Shown here piece by piece: positions 52,895-60,404 of a stretch of 64,000 bases of DNA. The notes under the pieces were generated by a model, which saw nothing but the letters and a program-made list of their open reading frames with translations, ran no database searches and was not told the DNA's origin. A program made the translations under genes and the position numbers. Every line of letters begins with the position of its first letter. Positions within the stretch are counted from its first letter, which is position 1. The DNA lies in NCBI RefSeq assembly GCF_036632915.2, contig NZ_CP155552.1, forward strand, positions 1,240,001 through 1,304,000, written 5' to 3'. This DNA is from Faecalibacterium taiwanense. Lineage in GTDB: Bacteria > Bacillota > Clostridia > Oscillospirales > Ruminococcaceae.

Positions 52895-52951
52895 TTAAAA
52901 GCCCCGTCCATGCAGTGCGGCCGGGTGCCGCACCAGAAGGCAGGGCTTTTT
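52895..52951 (-). terminator. Terminator of acpP
   Basis: GCCC arm near 52898 and GGGC arm near 52946 enclose an inner TGCGGC/GCCGCA hairpin; on the minus strand a T run follows. Confidence 0.6.
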
Positions 52952-52958
52952 GACTGAA

Positions 52959-53195
52959 TCAGTTCTGCGCGTGGCTGTCCACAAAGTTTACCACATCGCC
53001 CACGGTGCGCAGGGACTCGATGGCATCGTCCGGCACCTCAATGCCAAACTCATCCTCCAGCGTCATCACCATATCCACGATATCCAGACTGTCGGCCTCA
53101 AAATCGCTCATGATGTCACTGTCCATCGTGATCTTTGCCGGGTCAACATCCAGCTGCTCCGCCAGCAATGCACGGATTTTTTCAAAAGTATCCAT
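52959..53195 (-). CDS. acpP: Acyl carrier protein
   Basis: 78 residues from ATG 53195, preceded by AAGGAGACCACAGG. The phosphopantetheine serine lies in EADSLDIVDMVM (about residue 36). It carries growing acyl chains in fatty acid synthesis. It is alone, with its own promoter at 53320-53348. Confidence 0.96.
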   Translation of the reverse strand: MDTFEKIRALLAEQLDVDPAKITMDSDIMSDFEADSLDIVDMVMTLEDEFGIEVPDDAIESLRTVGDVVNFVDSHAQN

Positions 53196-53319
53196 TCCTG
53201 TGGTCTCCTTTTTGCAGTTGTTTTGCCTGTCCTGTACACCGGTGCCGTGCGTGCGGCTGCCGTGACGGATGCACCCGCAGATGCTGCGCGGCCCCGGACT
53301 GTACAAAACTCTCTCTTTT

Positions 53320-53348
53320 TTTATATCCCATGCCATGCGTATTGTCAA
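53320..53348 (-). promoter_or_regulatory. Promoter of acpP
   Basis: On the minus strand TTGACA (53348-53343) and TATAAA (53325-53320), 17-bp spacing, 125 bp before the ATG. Confidence 0.75.
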
Positions 53349-53409
53349 GCCCTGTTTTCCATTCTGACAGATTCCTTTGCGAAAAATTGCCGGAAAGGTG
53401 CATTTTCGC

Positions 53410-53438
53410 TTGACAGGAGCGCCCCGGTTTCTTATCAT
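53410..53438 (+). promoter_or_regulatory. Promoter of dapF
   Basis: TTGACA (53410-53415), 17 bp, TATCAT (53433-53438); 57 bp before the ATG. Confidence 0.6.
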
Positions 53439-53494
53439 TATAGAGTAGCGAGTTTATAGGGACTGACCACAAGTCCCATGAAGGAGTTTTGAGC

Positions 53495-54334
53495 ATGAAG
53501 CTTTCATTTACCAAAATGCAGGGCTGCGCCAACGATTATATCTATCTGGACTGCCGCAAAAGCGGTGTGCCGGAGAACATTGCAGCCCTTTCCGAAAAAT
53601 TGTCCCGGCGGCATTTTTCCATTGGTGCAGACGGCATCATCTGCATCTGCGCTGCGCAGACGGCGGGTGCGGACGGCATGATGCGCATCTTCAACGCAGA
53701 CGGCAGCGAGGGCAGAATGTGTGGCAACGGCATCCGCTGCGTGGCTGAATGGCTGTACACCCACGGCATTGCCAAAGCGACCCTTGCCATTGATACCCTC
53801 AGCGGCCTGAAGACCGTCACCCACAAGGGTGCGGGCCTGTGGCAGGTGGAGATGGGCGCTTACAGTGCCATGCCTGCCAGCCTGCCTGCTGTGAACATGG
53901 GCGAGGAACCGCTTGTGGACAAAGAACTGACTGTGGACGGCAAAACGTGGCATGTGACCTGCATCAGTGTGGGCAACCCCCACTGTGTGACCGTGGTGGA
54001 GGATGTGGACAGCCTGAAGCTGGAAGAGATCGGCCCGGCCTTTGAGCACCACGCAAACTTCCCGGAGCGCATCAACACCGAGTTCGTGCAGGTGGTGGAT
54101 CCCACCCACCTGAAGATGCGGGTGTGGGAGCGCGGCAGCGGCGAGACATGGGCCTGCGGCACCGGCACCTGTGCCACCGTGGCGGCCCTGACCGAGCTTG
54201 GCATCTGCCCGGCAGGCGAGGACATCCATGTGCAGCTGCGCGGCGGTGTGCTGACCATCCGGGTGTTGCCCGGCAGACAGCTGCTGATGACCGGCGCCGC
54301 CGAGACCGTGTGCGAGGGCACGACAGAAGTGTAA
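53495..54334 (+). CDS. dapF: Diaminopimelate epimerase
   Basis: 279 residues from ATG 53495 with AAGGAG 9 bases upstream. The two catalytic cysteines are in GRMCGNGIRCVAEW and ETWACGTGTCATVAA. It turns LL- into meso-diaminopimelate for lysine and peptidoglycan. dapL follows with a REP-like element between, so they form a lysine-pathway unit. Confidence 0.95.
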   Translation: MKLSFTKMQGCANDYIYLDCRKSGVPENIAALSEKLSRRHFSIGADGIICICAAQTAGADGMMRIFNADGSEGRMCGNGIRCVAEWLYTHGIAKATLAIDTLSGLKTVTHKGAGLWQVEMGAYSAMPASLPAVNMGEEPLVDKELTVDGKTWHVTCISVGNPHCVTVVEDVDSLKLEEIGPAFEHHANFPERINTEFVQVVDPTHLKMRVWERGSGETWACGTGTCATVAALTELGICPAGEDIHVQLRGGVLTIRVLPGRQLLMTGAAETVCEGTTEV

Positions 54335-54346
54335 GGAAAACGAAAA

Positions 54347-54485
54347 CCCTCTCAGTCGCCTGACGGCGACAGCTCTCCCGAAGGGCGAGCTTTTCCACAT
54401 CAAGAGGAAAAGTTTTTCTTCACAACAAAAAAGCTCCCCCACTCGGGGGAGCTGGCATCGAGCGGACGCGAGATGACTGAGAGGG
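54347..54485. repeat. REP-like palindromic element, subfamily A
   Basis: 139 bp, ends CCCTCTCAGTC ... GACTGAGAGGG, same inner modules as 33401-33525 (AGCTCTCCCGAAGGGCGAGCT; AGCTCCCCCACTCGGGGGAGCT). It sits in the dapF-dapL gap and would fold in the transcript, possibly affecting dapL level. Confidence 0.85.
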
Positions 54486-54517
54486 TCATACCAAAACAGA
54501 AGCGAGGGAAAGTAACC

Positions 54518-55705
54518 ATGAAGATGAACAAGCATTACAACGAGCTGAAGGCAAGCTATCTGTTTGTGGACATTGCCCACAAGGTGGCCGCTTATCAGGA
54601 GGCACACCCGGAGAAGGAGATCATCCGTCTGGGCATTGGCGATGTGACCCAGCCGCTGGCAAAGTGTGTGGTCAAGGCCATGCACGATGCAGCCGATGAG
54701 ATGGGCACCAAGGAAGGCTTCCACGGCTATGGCCCGGAGCAGGGCTACCCCTTCCTCAAGCAGGCCATTCAGGGCTACTACGCAGGCCGCGGCACCCAGC
54801 TGGCAGAGGATGAAATTTTCATCTCTGATGGTGCAAAGAGCGATCTGGCCAACGTACTGGGCCTGTTCGATGTGGACAACACCGTGCTGGTGCCGGACCC
54901 CGTTTATCCCACCTACGTGGACGATAACGTGACCGATGGCCGCAAGATCATCTACAGCCGCACCAGTCAGGAGAACGGCTTCCTGGGAATGCCGGATGAG
55001 AATGTGAAGGCTGACATCATCTATATCTGCAGCCCCAATAACCCCACCGGTGCCGCCTACACCCGCGACCAGCTCAAGGCATGGGTGGACTACGCCAAGA
55101 AGAACGATGCCATCATCCTGTACGATGCTGCATACGAGTGCTTCATCTCCGACGAGAACCTCGCCCGCAGCATCTTCGAGATCGAGGGTGCACGCGAGTG
55201 TGCCATTGAAATCTGCTCCTTCTCCAAGATCGCAGGCTTCACCGGCACCCGCTGCGGCTACACTGTGGTGCCCAAGGAGCTGGAGCGCGAGGGAATGAAC
55301 ATCAATAAGCTGTGGCTGCGCCGCCAGACCACCAAGTTCAACGGTGTGCCTTACGTGGTGCAGCGCGCCGCCGCTGCGGTGTTCACCGAGAGCGGCATGG
55401 CCGAAATCCAGCAGAATTTGGACTACTACCGCAAGAATGCCAAGGTCATCGCGGACGCTCTGGACGAGTGCGGCGTGTGGTACTGCGGCGGCAAGAACAG
55501 CCCCTACATCTGGCTGCGCTGCCCCGGTAACATGAAGAGCTGGGAGTTCTTCGACTGGCTGCTGGAAAACTGCGGCGTGGTCGGTACCCCGGGCGTGGGC
55601 TTCGGCGAGTGCGGCGAGGGCTACTTCCGCCTGACCGCTTTCGGTGACGCCGAAAAGACCAAGATGGCCGCCGAGCGCATTAAGACCGCCATCAAGGCAC
55701 TGTAA
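54518..55705 (+). CDS. dapL: LL-diaminopimelate aminotransferase
   Basis: 395 residues from ATG 54518 after GCGAGGGAAAGTAACC. Signatures: RLGIGDVTQPLAKCV, EGFHGYGPEQGYPFL, ISDGAKSDLANV, SPNNPTGAAY, YDAAYECFI, and ICSFSKIAGFTGTRCGYTV with the PLP lysine. It makes LL-DAP straight from tetrahydrodipicolinate, the short lysine route. It follows dapF. Confidence 0.96.
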   Translation: MKMNKHYNELKASYLFVDIAHKVAAYQEAHPEKEIIRLGIGDVTQPLAKCVVKAMHDAADEMGTKEGFHGYGPEQGYPFLKQAIQGYYAGRGTQLAEDEIFISDGAKSDLANVLGLFDVDNTVLVPDPVYPTYVDDNVTDGRKIIYSRTSQENGFLGMPDENVKADIIYICSPNNPTGAAYTRDQLKAWVDYAKKNDAIILYDAAYECFISDENLARSIFEIEGARECAIEICSFSKIAGFTGTRCGYTVVPKELEREGMNINKLWLRRQTTKFNGVPYVVQRAAAAVFTESGMAEIQQNLDYYRKNAKVIADALDECGVWYCGGKNSPYIWLRCPGNMKSWEFFDWLLENCGVVGTPGVGFGECGEGYFRLTAFGDAEKTKMAAERIKTAIKAL

Positions 55706-55715
55706 AACCTAAAAA

Positions 55716-55757
55716 ATGCACCTGCTGTCCGTTTTGGACGGCGGGTGTATTTTTTTG
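55716..55757 (+). terminator. Terminator of dapL
   Basis: ATGCACC-GC-GTCC pairs with GGAC-GC-GGTGTAT around a TTT-containing loop, then a T run. Confidence 0.85.
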
Positions 55758-55766
55758 CGCATTCTC

Positions 55767-55806
55767 TTGACAAATCCGTATCTACTGTATATACTGTACA
55801 TATACA
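55767..55806 (+). promoter_or_regulatory. Promoter and operator of the GntR-ABC operon
   Basis: TTGACA (55767-55772), 17 bp, TATACT (55790-55795). TGTATAT (55786-55792) and ATATACA (55800-55806) form an inverted repeat with a 7-base centre covering the -10 box: an operator for the GntR-type regulator encoded next. Confidence 0.75.
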
Positions 55807-55836
55807 GATAAAACGCAAGAACCAAAGGAGCAGCCG

Positions 55837-56208
55837 ATGGAACTGTTTATCAACAACAAAAGCGGCGCGCCTATCTATGACCAGATCTACAACCAGATCA
55901 AGCAGCAGATCATCAGCGGGGCTTTGCAGCCGGACGAGGCCATGCCCTCCATCCGGGGGCTGGCACGGGATCTGCGCATCAGCGTCATTACCACCAAGCG
56001 CGCCTACGATGAACTGGAAAAAGAGGGCTTCCTTTACGCAGTACCGGCAAAGGGCTTTTTTGTAGCCCCTAAAAACACCGAGCTGCTGCGGGAAGAGAAC
56101 CTGAAAAAAATTGAAGCGCACCTTACCGAAGCTGTGAAGCTGTCCGCATCCTGCGGGCTGAGCAGGGAAGAGCTGCGGGAGATGCTGGAACTGCTGTGGG
56201 AGGGCTGA
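55837..56208 (+). CDS. GntR-family (YtrA-type) repressor
   Basis: 123 residues. Winged helix (about 8-75): IYDQIYNQIKQQIISGALQPDEAMPSIRGLARDLRISVITTKRAYDELE. The C-terminal ~45 residues are the short dimerizing helices of the YtrA group. ATG 55837 follows AAAGGAGCAGCCG. It probably binds the operator over its own promoter and releases it under envelope or antibiotic stress. Confidence 0.92.
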   Translation: MELFINNKSGAPIYDQIYNQIKQQIISGALQPDEAMPSIRGLARDLRISVITTKRAYDELEKEGFLYAVPAKGFFVAPKNTELLREENLKKIEAHLTEAVKLSASCGLSREELREMLELLWEG

Positions 56209-56210
56209 AC

Positions 56211-57056
56211 ATGAACGCACTGGAACTGCGGGGACTTACAAAGCACTATAAGGACTTTACCCTCGGACCGCTGGATCTGACACTGCCCGGCGGCACCATC
56301 TGCGGCCTGATCGGCGAGAACGGCGCAGGCAAAAGCACCACCATCAAATTGATTCTGGACATGCTGCAGAGGGACGGCGGTACCGTGACCATTTTGGACA
56401 GGGACAACCGCACCGACCTTGTACACACCAAGGAAGAAATCGGTGTGGTGCTGGGCAGCGATGGCATTCCCCTGTGCCTGAACGCTGTGGAGGTGGGCAA
56501 GGTGATGGCGGGCATCTACCGCAACTGGGACGCTGGTGACTACACGGCGTTTTGCCGGAAATTTGACCTGCCGCCGGACAAAAAGTATAAGGATTACTCC
56601 GCTGGAATGCAGAGGAAGCTGTGCATTGCGGTGGCGCTTTCCCACCACGCAAAGCTGCTGCTGCTGGATGAAGCCACCAATGGGCTGGACCCGGTGGTGC
56701 GGGATGAAGTGGTGGATATCCTGCTGGATTTTGCCCGGGACGAAGAACGCTCCATCCTCATTTCCTCCCACATTGTCAGCGACCTGGAAAAGCTGTGCGA
56801 TACCATCGCCTTCCTGCACAAGGGCAGGCTGCTGCTCTGTGAGGAAAAGGACGCCCTGCGAGAGGAATACGCCTTGTGGCACGGTACGGCGGCGCAGCTG
56901 GCGGCACTGGATGTACGGGTGTACGGCAAGCGGGTCACCCCCTACGGGGCAGAGGCGCTTGTGCGCCGGGACGCCCTGCCTGCCGGGGCAGAGCTTACCC
57001 CGGTGAGCATTGAGGAATTGTTTGTACTGATGGTGAAAGGGGAGTGTGCAGAATGA
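56211..57056 (+). CDS. ABC transporter ATPase (YtrB-like)
   Basis: 281 residues from ATG 56211, 2 bp after the regulator stop. Walker A GENGAGKST, signature YSAGMQRKL, Walker B LLLLDEATNGLDP, H-loop ISSHI. It pairs with the permease gene overlapping by 4 bp. Ytr-type exporters respond to cell-wall antibiotics. Confidence 0.93.
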   Translation: MNALELRGLTKHYKDFTLGPLDLTLPGGTICGLIGENGAGKSTTIKLILDMLQRDGGTVTILDRDNRTDLVHTKEEIGVVLGSDGIPLCLNAVEVGKVMAGIYRNWDAGDYTAFCRKFDLPPDKKYKDYSAGMQRKLCIAVALSHHAKLLLLDEATNGLDPVVRDEVVDILLDFARDEERSILISSHIVSDLEKLCDTIAFLHKGRLLLCEEKDALREEYALWHGTAAQLAALDVRVYGKRVTPYGAEALVRRDALPAGAELTPVSIEELFVLMVKGECAE

Positions 57057-57697
57057 AAGGCTTGCTGCTAAAGGATGCTTATCAGATATGGCACTATGCC
57101 AAAGGTGTCATTGTGGCCGCCGTGGTCATGATGGGCGCAGGCGTGGTTACCATCATGAATGGGGCCAATTTCTTTATTGTATATGCGGGCTTTCTGATGG
57201 GCATGATGCCCATGACCCTGCTGGCCTATGATCAGGCCAGCAAATTCAGCGAATACAGTGCCGCGCTTCCGGTCACAAAAGAGCAGCTGGTGGGCAGCAA
57301 ATACATCGTTGGTCTGTGCGGGCTGGTGCTGGCGGAACTCTTCGCCGCCGCAGCCCTTGGCGTGGCAAGCCTGCACTGGACAGCTGTGGACCATGCGCTT
57401 GTGGTTTCCACGCTGGTGCAGGTAGGCATGACAACGCTGCTGAACAGTGCCGTTCTGCTGCCGTTGAATTACCGTTTTGGCTACGAAAAGGCAAAATATG
57501 CGTTTTATTTTATGGTCGGCCTGGTTGCGGCTCTGATGGGGTTTGGCGTGTCCGCCAATGAGGACGGCCTGGCCCGGAACCTTCTGCCGCAGGGCGTTCC
57601 GCCACTGGCTCTGCTGGGCATTGTACTGATCGTTCTGGGGCTGTACTCCCTCTCTTGGCGGCTGTCGGTGGCCTGGTACGGAAAGGCAGAGCAGTAA
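57053..57697 (+). CDS. ABC-2-type permease
   Basis: 214 residues from ATG 57053 (overlap ATGA), with six predicted helices (starting AVVMMGAGVVTIM, NFFIVYAGFLMGMMPMTLL). Subfamily ABC2_membrane_5. Partner of the ATPase upstream. Confidence 0.85.
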   Translation: MKGLLLKDAYQIWHYAKGVIVAAVVMMGAGVVTIMNGANFFIVYAGFLMGMMPMTLLAYDQASKFSEYSAALPVTKEQLVGSKYIVGLCGLVLAELFAAAALGVASLHWTAVDHALVVSTLVQVGMTTLLNSAVLLPLNYRFGYEKAKYAFYFMVGLVAALMGFGVSANEDGLARNLLPQGVPPLALLGIVLIVLGLYSLSWRLSVAWYGKAEQ

Positions 57698-57698
57698 A

Positions 57699-57857
57699 AT
57701 GAAGAAAAGTCAGATCGCGGGTATCCTGTTCGGTGTTGCTATGGGCGTTTTGTTCAGTGTGTCGATGGGGACAGTGGGTTTTGTGCTGGGTGCCAGCTTT
57801 GCAATTCTGGGCATGGTGATGTTCAAAGGATTGGATGACCCACAGGATAAAAAGTAA
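57699..57857 (+). CDS. Small membrane protein in the GntR-ABC operon
   Basis: 52 residues, start ATG 57699 one base after the permease stop. Two short hydrophobic segments (GILFGVAMGVLFSVSM and VGFVLGASFAILGMVMF) and a charged tail (DDPQDKK). Not recognised; tight spacing suggests it belongs to the transporter unit. Too short for most gene finders. Confidence 0.6.
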   Translation: MKKSQIAGILFGVAMGVLFSVSMGTVGFVLGASFAILGMVMFKGLDDPQDKK

Positions 57858-57869
57858 GGTGTAAAAAGA

Positions 57870-57911
57870 GCGACGCCCCTGCAGGAAAAGCTTTTTCTGC
57901 AGGGGCGTCGC
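57870..57911. terminator. Bidirectional terminator
   Basis: GCGACGCCCCTGCAG and CTGCAGGGGCGTCGC, a perfect 15-bp stem, followed by T-rich sequence. Confidence 0.85.
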
Positions 57912-57916
57912 TGTAT

Positions 57917-58156
57917 TTATTTCTCGGACTCTTCGGCGTTTTTCTGTGCGGCTTCCAGTTCCTCCACCTGCTTTTGCAGGGCGGTGATTTTGTCGTCCAT
58001 TTTCAGGAACGTCCACACCAGAACAGCCAGCACCACCGCAGGCGGAACCACCATCAGCAGGGACTGCTGGCACCAGAGCAGCAGCGAATAGCCGCCGAAC
58101 ACGGTAAAGAGGAACACGGCAAACAGGCTTGCAGCCAGTACAGCAAAAAATCCCAT
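57917..58156 (-). CDS. Small membrane/coiled-coil protein
   Basis: 79 residues. Two hydrophobic segments (FAVLAASLFAVFLFTVFGG, SLLMVVPPAVVLAVLVWTFL) and a C-terminal coiled coil (MDDKITALQKQVEELEAAQK). Not recognised. It lies 19 bp downstream of the YhcH gene and probably shares its transcript. Confidence 0.55.
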   Translation of the reverse strand: MGFFAVLAASLFAVFLFTVFGGYSLLLWCQQSLLMVVPPAVVLAVLVWTFLKMDDKITALQKQVEELEAAQKNAEESEK

Positions 58157-58175
58157 ATAAATGCCCTCTCTCGGC

Positions 58176-58655
58176 TTATTCCTCGGTCTCGTCCTCTTCG
58201 TCCGGGTCCAGCTCGATGCTGAACACGGCTTTCCTCAGTTTGCCGCAGCCCTGCGCCTTCAGGCCGGATTTATAGGGCTCTCCGGCCAGATACAGGGCAA
58301 ACCGCCCCTCGCACAGCATTCCGGCAATGCTGGTGCCTGCGGTACCCACGGTGGTGTCGGTGGATTCGTCGGTGGGCTTTGTCGGGGTCAGCTCTGCAAG
58401 GCTCACCTCAAACAGCTCGCTGCCGTCCAGATCGGTCTCCAGCGTGATGTGGCTGTCGTGGCGCTGGAACAGCGCTTTATCGGAAGTCAGCGGTGTGACG
58501 GTGCTCACAGTGACCACAGCCTTTTCGCCGTCGATGCGGGTACGTCCGGCGGGCAGGGTGGTGATGTCCCGCGCCATGATATACTCAATGACGGTGTCGA
58601 GGTTGTCGCTCACGCCCAGATAGTTGGGCAGGTTGTTCAGGGTATCGTAGATCAT
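58176..58655 (-). CDS. YhcH/YjgK/YiaL (DUF386) family protein
   Basis: 159 residues from ATG 58655 (MIYDTLNNLPNYLGVSDNL). Family signature NYLGVS near the start, then SHITLETDLDGSELFEV and a C-terminal HxGxG-like strand that here reads LKAQGCGKLRKAVFSIEL. Homologs bind sialic acid or other sugar acids in cupin fold; one histidine pattern is altered. Function is uncertain. Confidence 0.75.
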   Translation of the reverse strand: MIYDTLNNLPNYLGVSDNLDTVIEYIMARDITTLPAGRTRIDGEKAVVTVSTVTPLTSDKALFQRHDSHITLETDLDGSELFEVSLAELTPTKPTDESTDTTVGTAGTSIAGMLCEGRFALYLAGEPYKSGLKAQGCGKLRKAVFSIELDPDEEDETEE

Positions 58656-58685
58656 AGAAGAACTCCTTTATCGTGCAAAACAAGG

Positions 58686-58719
58686 TTCACCGCCTGCATA
58701 TAGCACAGACGGTGAACCG
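58686..58719 (-). terminator. Terminator between YhcH and SPFH genes
   Basis: GGTTCACCG and CGGTGAACC arms. On the minus strand the following bases are not T-rich, so it may be a processing stem instead. Confidence 0.45.
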
Positions 58720-58731
58720 GAATTTTAAATT

Positions 58732-59637
58732 TTATTCTGCGTCCTTCGGGTCGGTCATCAGCTCTTTGATGCTGGGCACCACGCCGCCCAGATTCTGAAG
58801 CTCCGAAGGAATGATGATCTTGGTTGCCTTGCCGTTGGCCACCTTGGCCAGAGCTTCCAGACTGCGGATGGCCAGAACCTTATCGCTGGGCATGGCCTCG
58901 TTCAACAGGCGGATGGCGTCGGCATTGGCCTTCTGCACGGCCAGAATGGCCTGTGCTTCGCCCTCGGCTTCCAGAATGCGCTGCTGCTTCACAGCATCCG
59001 CGCGCAGGATGGCGGCTTCCTTTTCGCCCTCAGCGGCGGTAATGGCGGCCTGCTTTTCACCGTCGGCTTTCAGGATGACGGCGCGCTTCTCGCGCTCAGC
59101 CTTCATCTGTTTCTCCATGGCTTCCTGAATTTCACGCGGCGGGATGATGTTCTTCACTTCCACGCGGTTCACCTTGATGCCCCACTTGTCGGTGGCTTCG
59201 TCCAGGATGGCGGTGATCTTGCCGTTGATGACATCGCGGCTGGTCAGGGTGTGGTCCAGCTCCATTTCGCCGATGATGTTGCGCAGGGTGGTGGCGGACA
59301 GGCTTTCGATTGCCGCAATGGGCTGGTTGACACCGTAGGTGTAGAGCTTGGCATCCATCACCTGAAAGAACACCACGGTATCGATCTGCATGGTAACGTT
59401 ATCGCGGGTGATGACCGGCTGAGGGGGAAAGTCTGCCACCTGCTCTTTCAGGCTCACCTTTTTGGCGATGCGCTCGATGAAGGGAATCTTAATGTGCAGG
59501 CCTGCCGACCATGTGTCGGAGTAGCTGCCCAGCCGCTCAACGACATACACCTTGGACTGGGGCACGATGACGATATTGGTGATGATCACCAGCAGGACGA
59601 CAAAGACCAGCGCGAGGATCAGAAAAAACATGACCAT
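58732..59637 (-). CDS. SPFH/band 7 membrane protein (QmcA/stomatin-like)
   Basis: 301 residues. N-terminal helix (FLILALVFVVLLVIITNIVIV), band 7 domain (QSKVYVVERLGSYSDTWSAG ... VITRDNVTMQID ... NIIGEMELDHTLTSRD), then a long charged helix (KADGEKQAAITAAEGEKEA...). Members form large membrane rings that recruit proteases or NfeD partners. The nfeD-like gene is 50 bp upstream, in the same direction, so they work as a pair. Confidence 0.93.
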   Translation of the reverse strand: MVMFFLILALVFVVLLVIITNIVIVPQSKVYVVERLGSYSDTWSAGLHIKIPFIERIAKKVSLKEQVADFPPQPVITRDNVTMQIDTVVFFQVMDAKLYTYGVNQPIAAIESLSATTLRNIIGEMELDHTLTSRDVINGKITAILDEATDKWGIKVNRVEVKNIIPPREIQEAMEKQMKAEREKRAVILKADGEKQAAITAAEGEKEAAILRADAVKQQRILEAEGEAQAILAVQKANADAIRLLNEAMPSDKVLAIRSLEALAKVANGKATKIIIPSELQNLGGVVPSIKELMTDPKDAE

Positions 59638-59687
59638 AGTGGTTCTCCTTTTTCAGATGGGTGCAACGTTTCAGCGCAGAACGCAGA

Positions 59688-60137
59688 TCACGCTCTGCGG
59701 CTTTCGGTCAATACGGGCTCCACGATGAGCAGGGTGCTGTGCAGTTCGGTCACACGGCAGCGCTGCCCGGGGGTGAGAATGTCGCCGGGAGTGGCGCAGC
59801 GGGCATTCCAGTCCACGCCGTCCAGTCGCACACGGCCCGGCAGGTCGGCGGTGACGGTGGTCAGCACGGTGGCCTCCCGGCCAAGGTTCCGGTCGCCATT
59901 GGTGGGGGTGATTTTCTGGCGCAGCTTTGCAGCCAGCGGCCGGAACGCCAGCAGGCACAGAATGCTTACCACGATGAACACCAGGGCCTGCGCCCGGAAC
60001 GAATCCGTGAACAGGCAGGTGAGCAGGGCGGCAGCTGCGCCGACGGCGAACCAGACGGAGGTCATGCTGAAGGTGGAAGCCTCCAACAGCAAAAAGCCCA
60101 CCACGGCAGCCAGCCAGAGAAATGGAACAGGGTTCAT
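59688..60137 (-). CDS. NfeD-like membrane protein
   Basis: 149 residues. Three hydrophobic segments, then a C-terminal OB-fold NfeD domain (NLGREATVLTTVTADLPGRVRLDGVDWNAR ... GQRCRVTELHSTLLIVEP). Partner of SPFH proteins in membrane organization. ATG 60137 after GGAGGGAG. Confidence 0.88.
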   Translation of the reverse strand: MNPVPFLWLAAVVGFLLLEASTFSMTSVWFAVGAAAALLTCLFTDSFRAQALVFIVVSILCLLAFRPLAAKLRQKITPTNGDRNLGREATVLTTVTADLPGRVRLDGVDWNARCATPGDILTPGQRCRVTELHSTLLIVEPVLTESRRA

Positions 60138-60237
60138 GGTTCTCCCTCCTTATGCCCCTATTATAGAGTATCCCCGGGTGGAAGGTCAAGCGTTTTTTAC
60201 TGGAACGTTGCGCAGAAAACGAAATAAAGAACAAAAA

Positions 60238-60360
60238 CTCCCTCAGTCACGGCTTTGCCGTGCCAGCTCCCTCAGAGAGGGAGCCTTTTGCGTAACCGGG
60301 AAGGTGAATTAGCCTCCCTCTTTGAGGGAGGTGGCATCGCGTCAGCGATGACGGAAGGAG
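60238..60360. repeat. REP-like palindromic element, subfamily B
   Basis: 123 bp, ends CTCCCTCAGTC ... GACGGAAGGAG, same inner blocks as 51213-51322 (CACGGCTTTGCCGTG; GCTCCCTCAGAGAGGGAGCC; CCTCCCTCTTTGAGGGAGG). It lies between nfeD and the GH13 gene. Confidence 0.85.
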
Positions 60361-60362
60361 TG

Positions 60363-60398
60363 AAAAAGCCGCTGCACAAAATATGTGCAACGGCTTTT
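60363..60398 (-). terminator. Terminator of the GH13 gene
   Basis: AAAAGCCG-TGCACA and TGTGCA-CGGCTTTT arms, both strands T/A rich. Confidence 0.85.
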
Positions 60399-60404
60399 CT
60401 CAAA

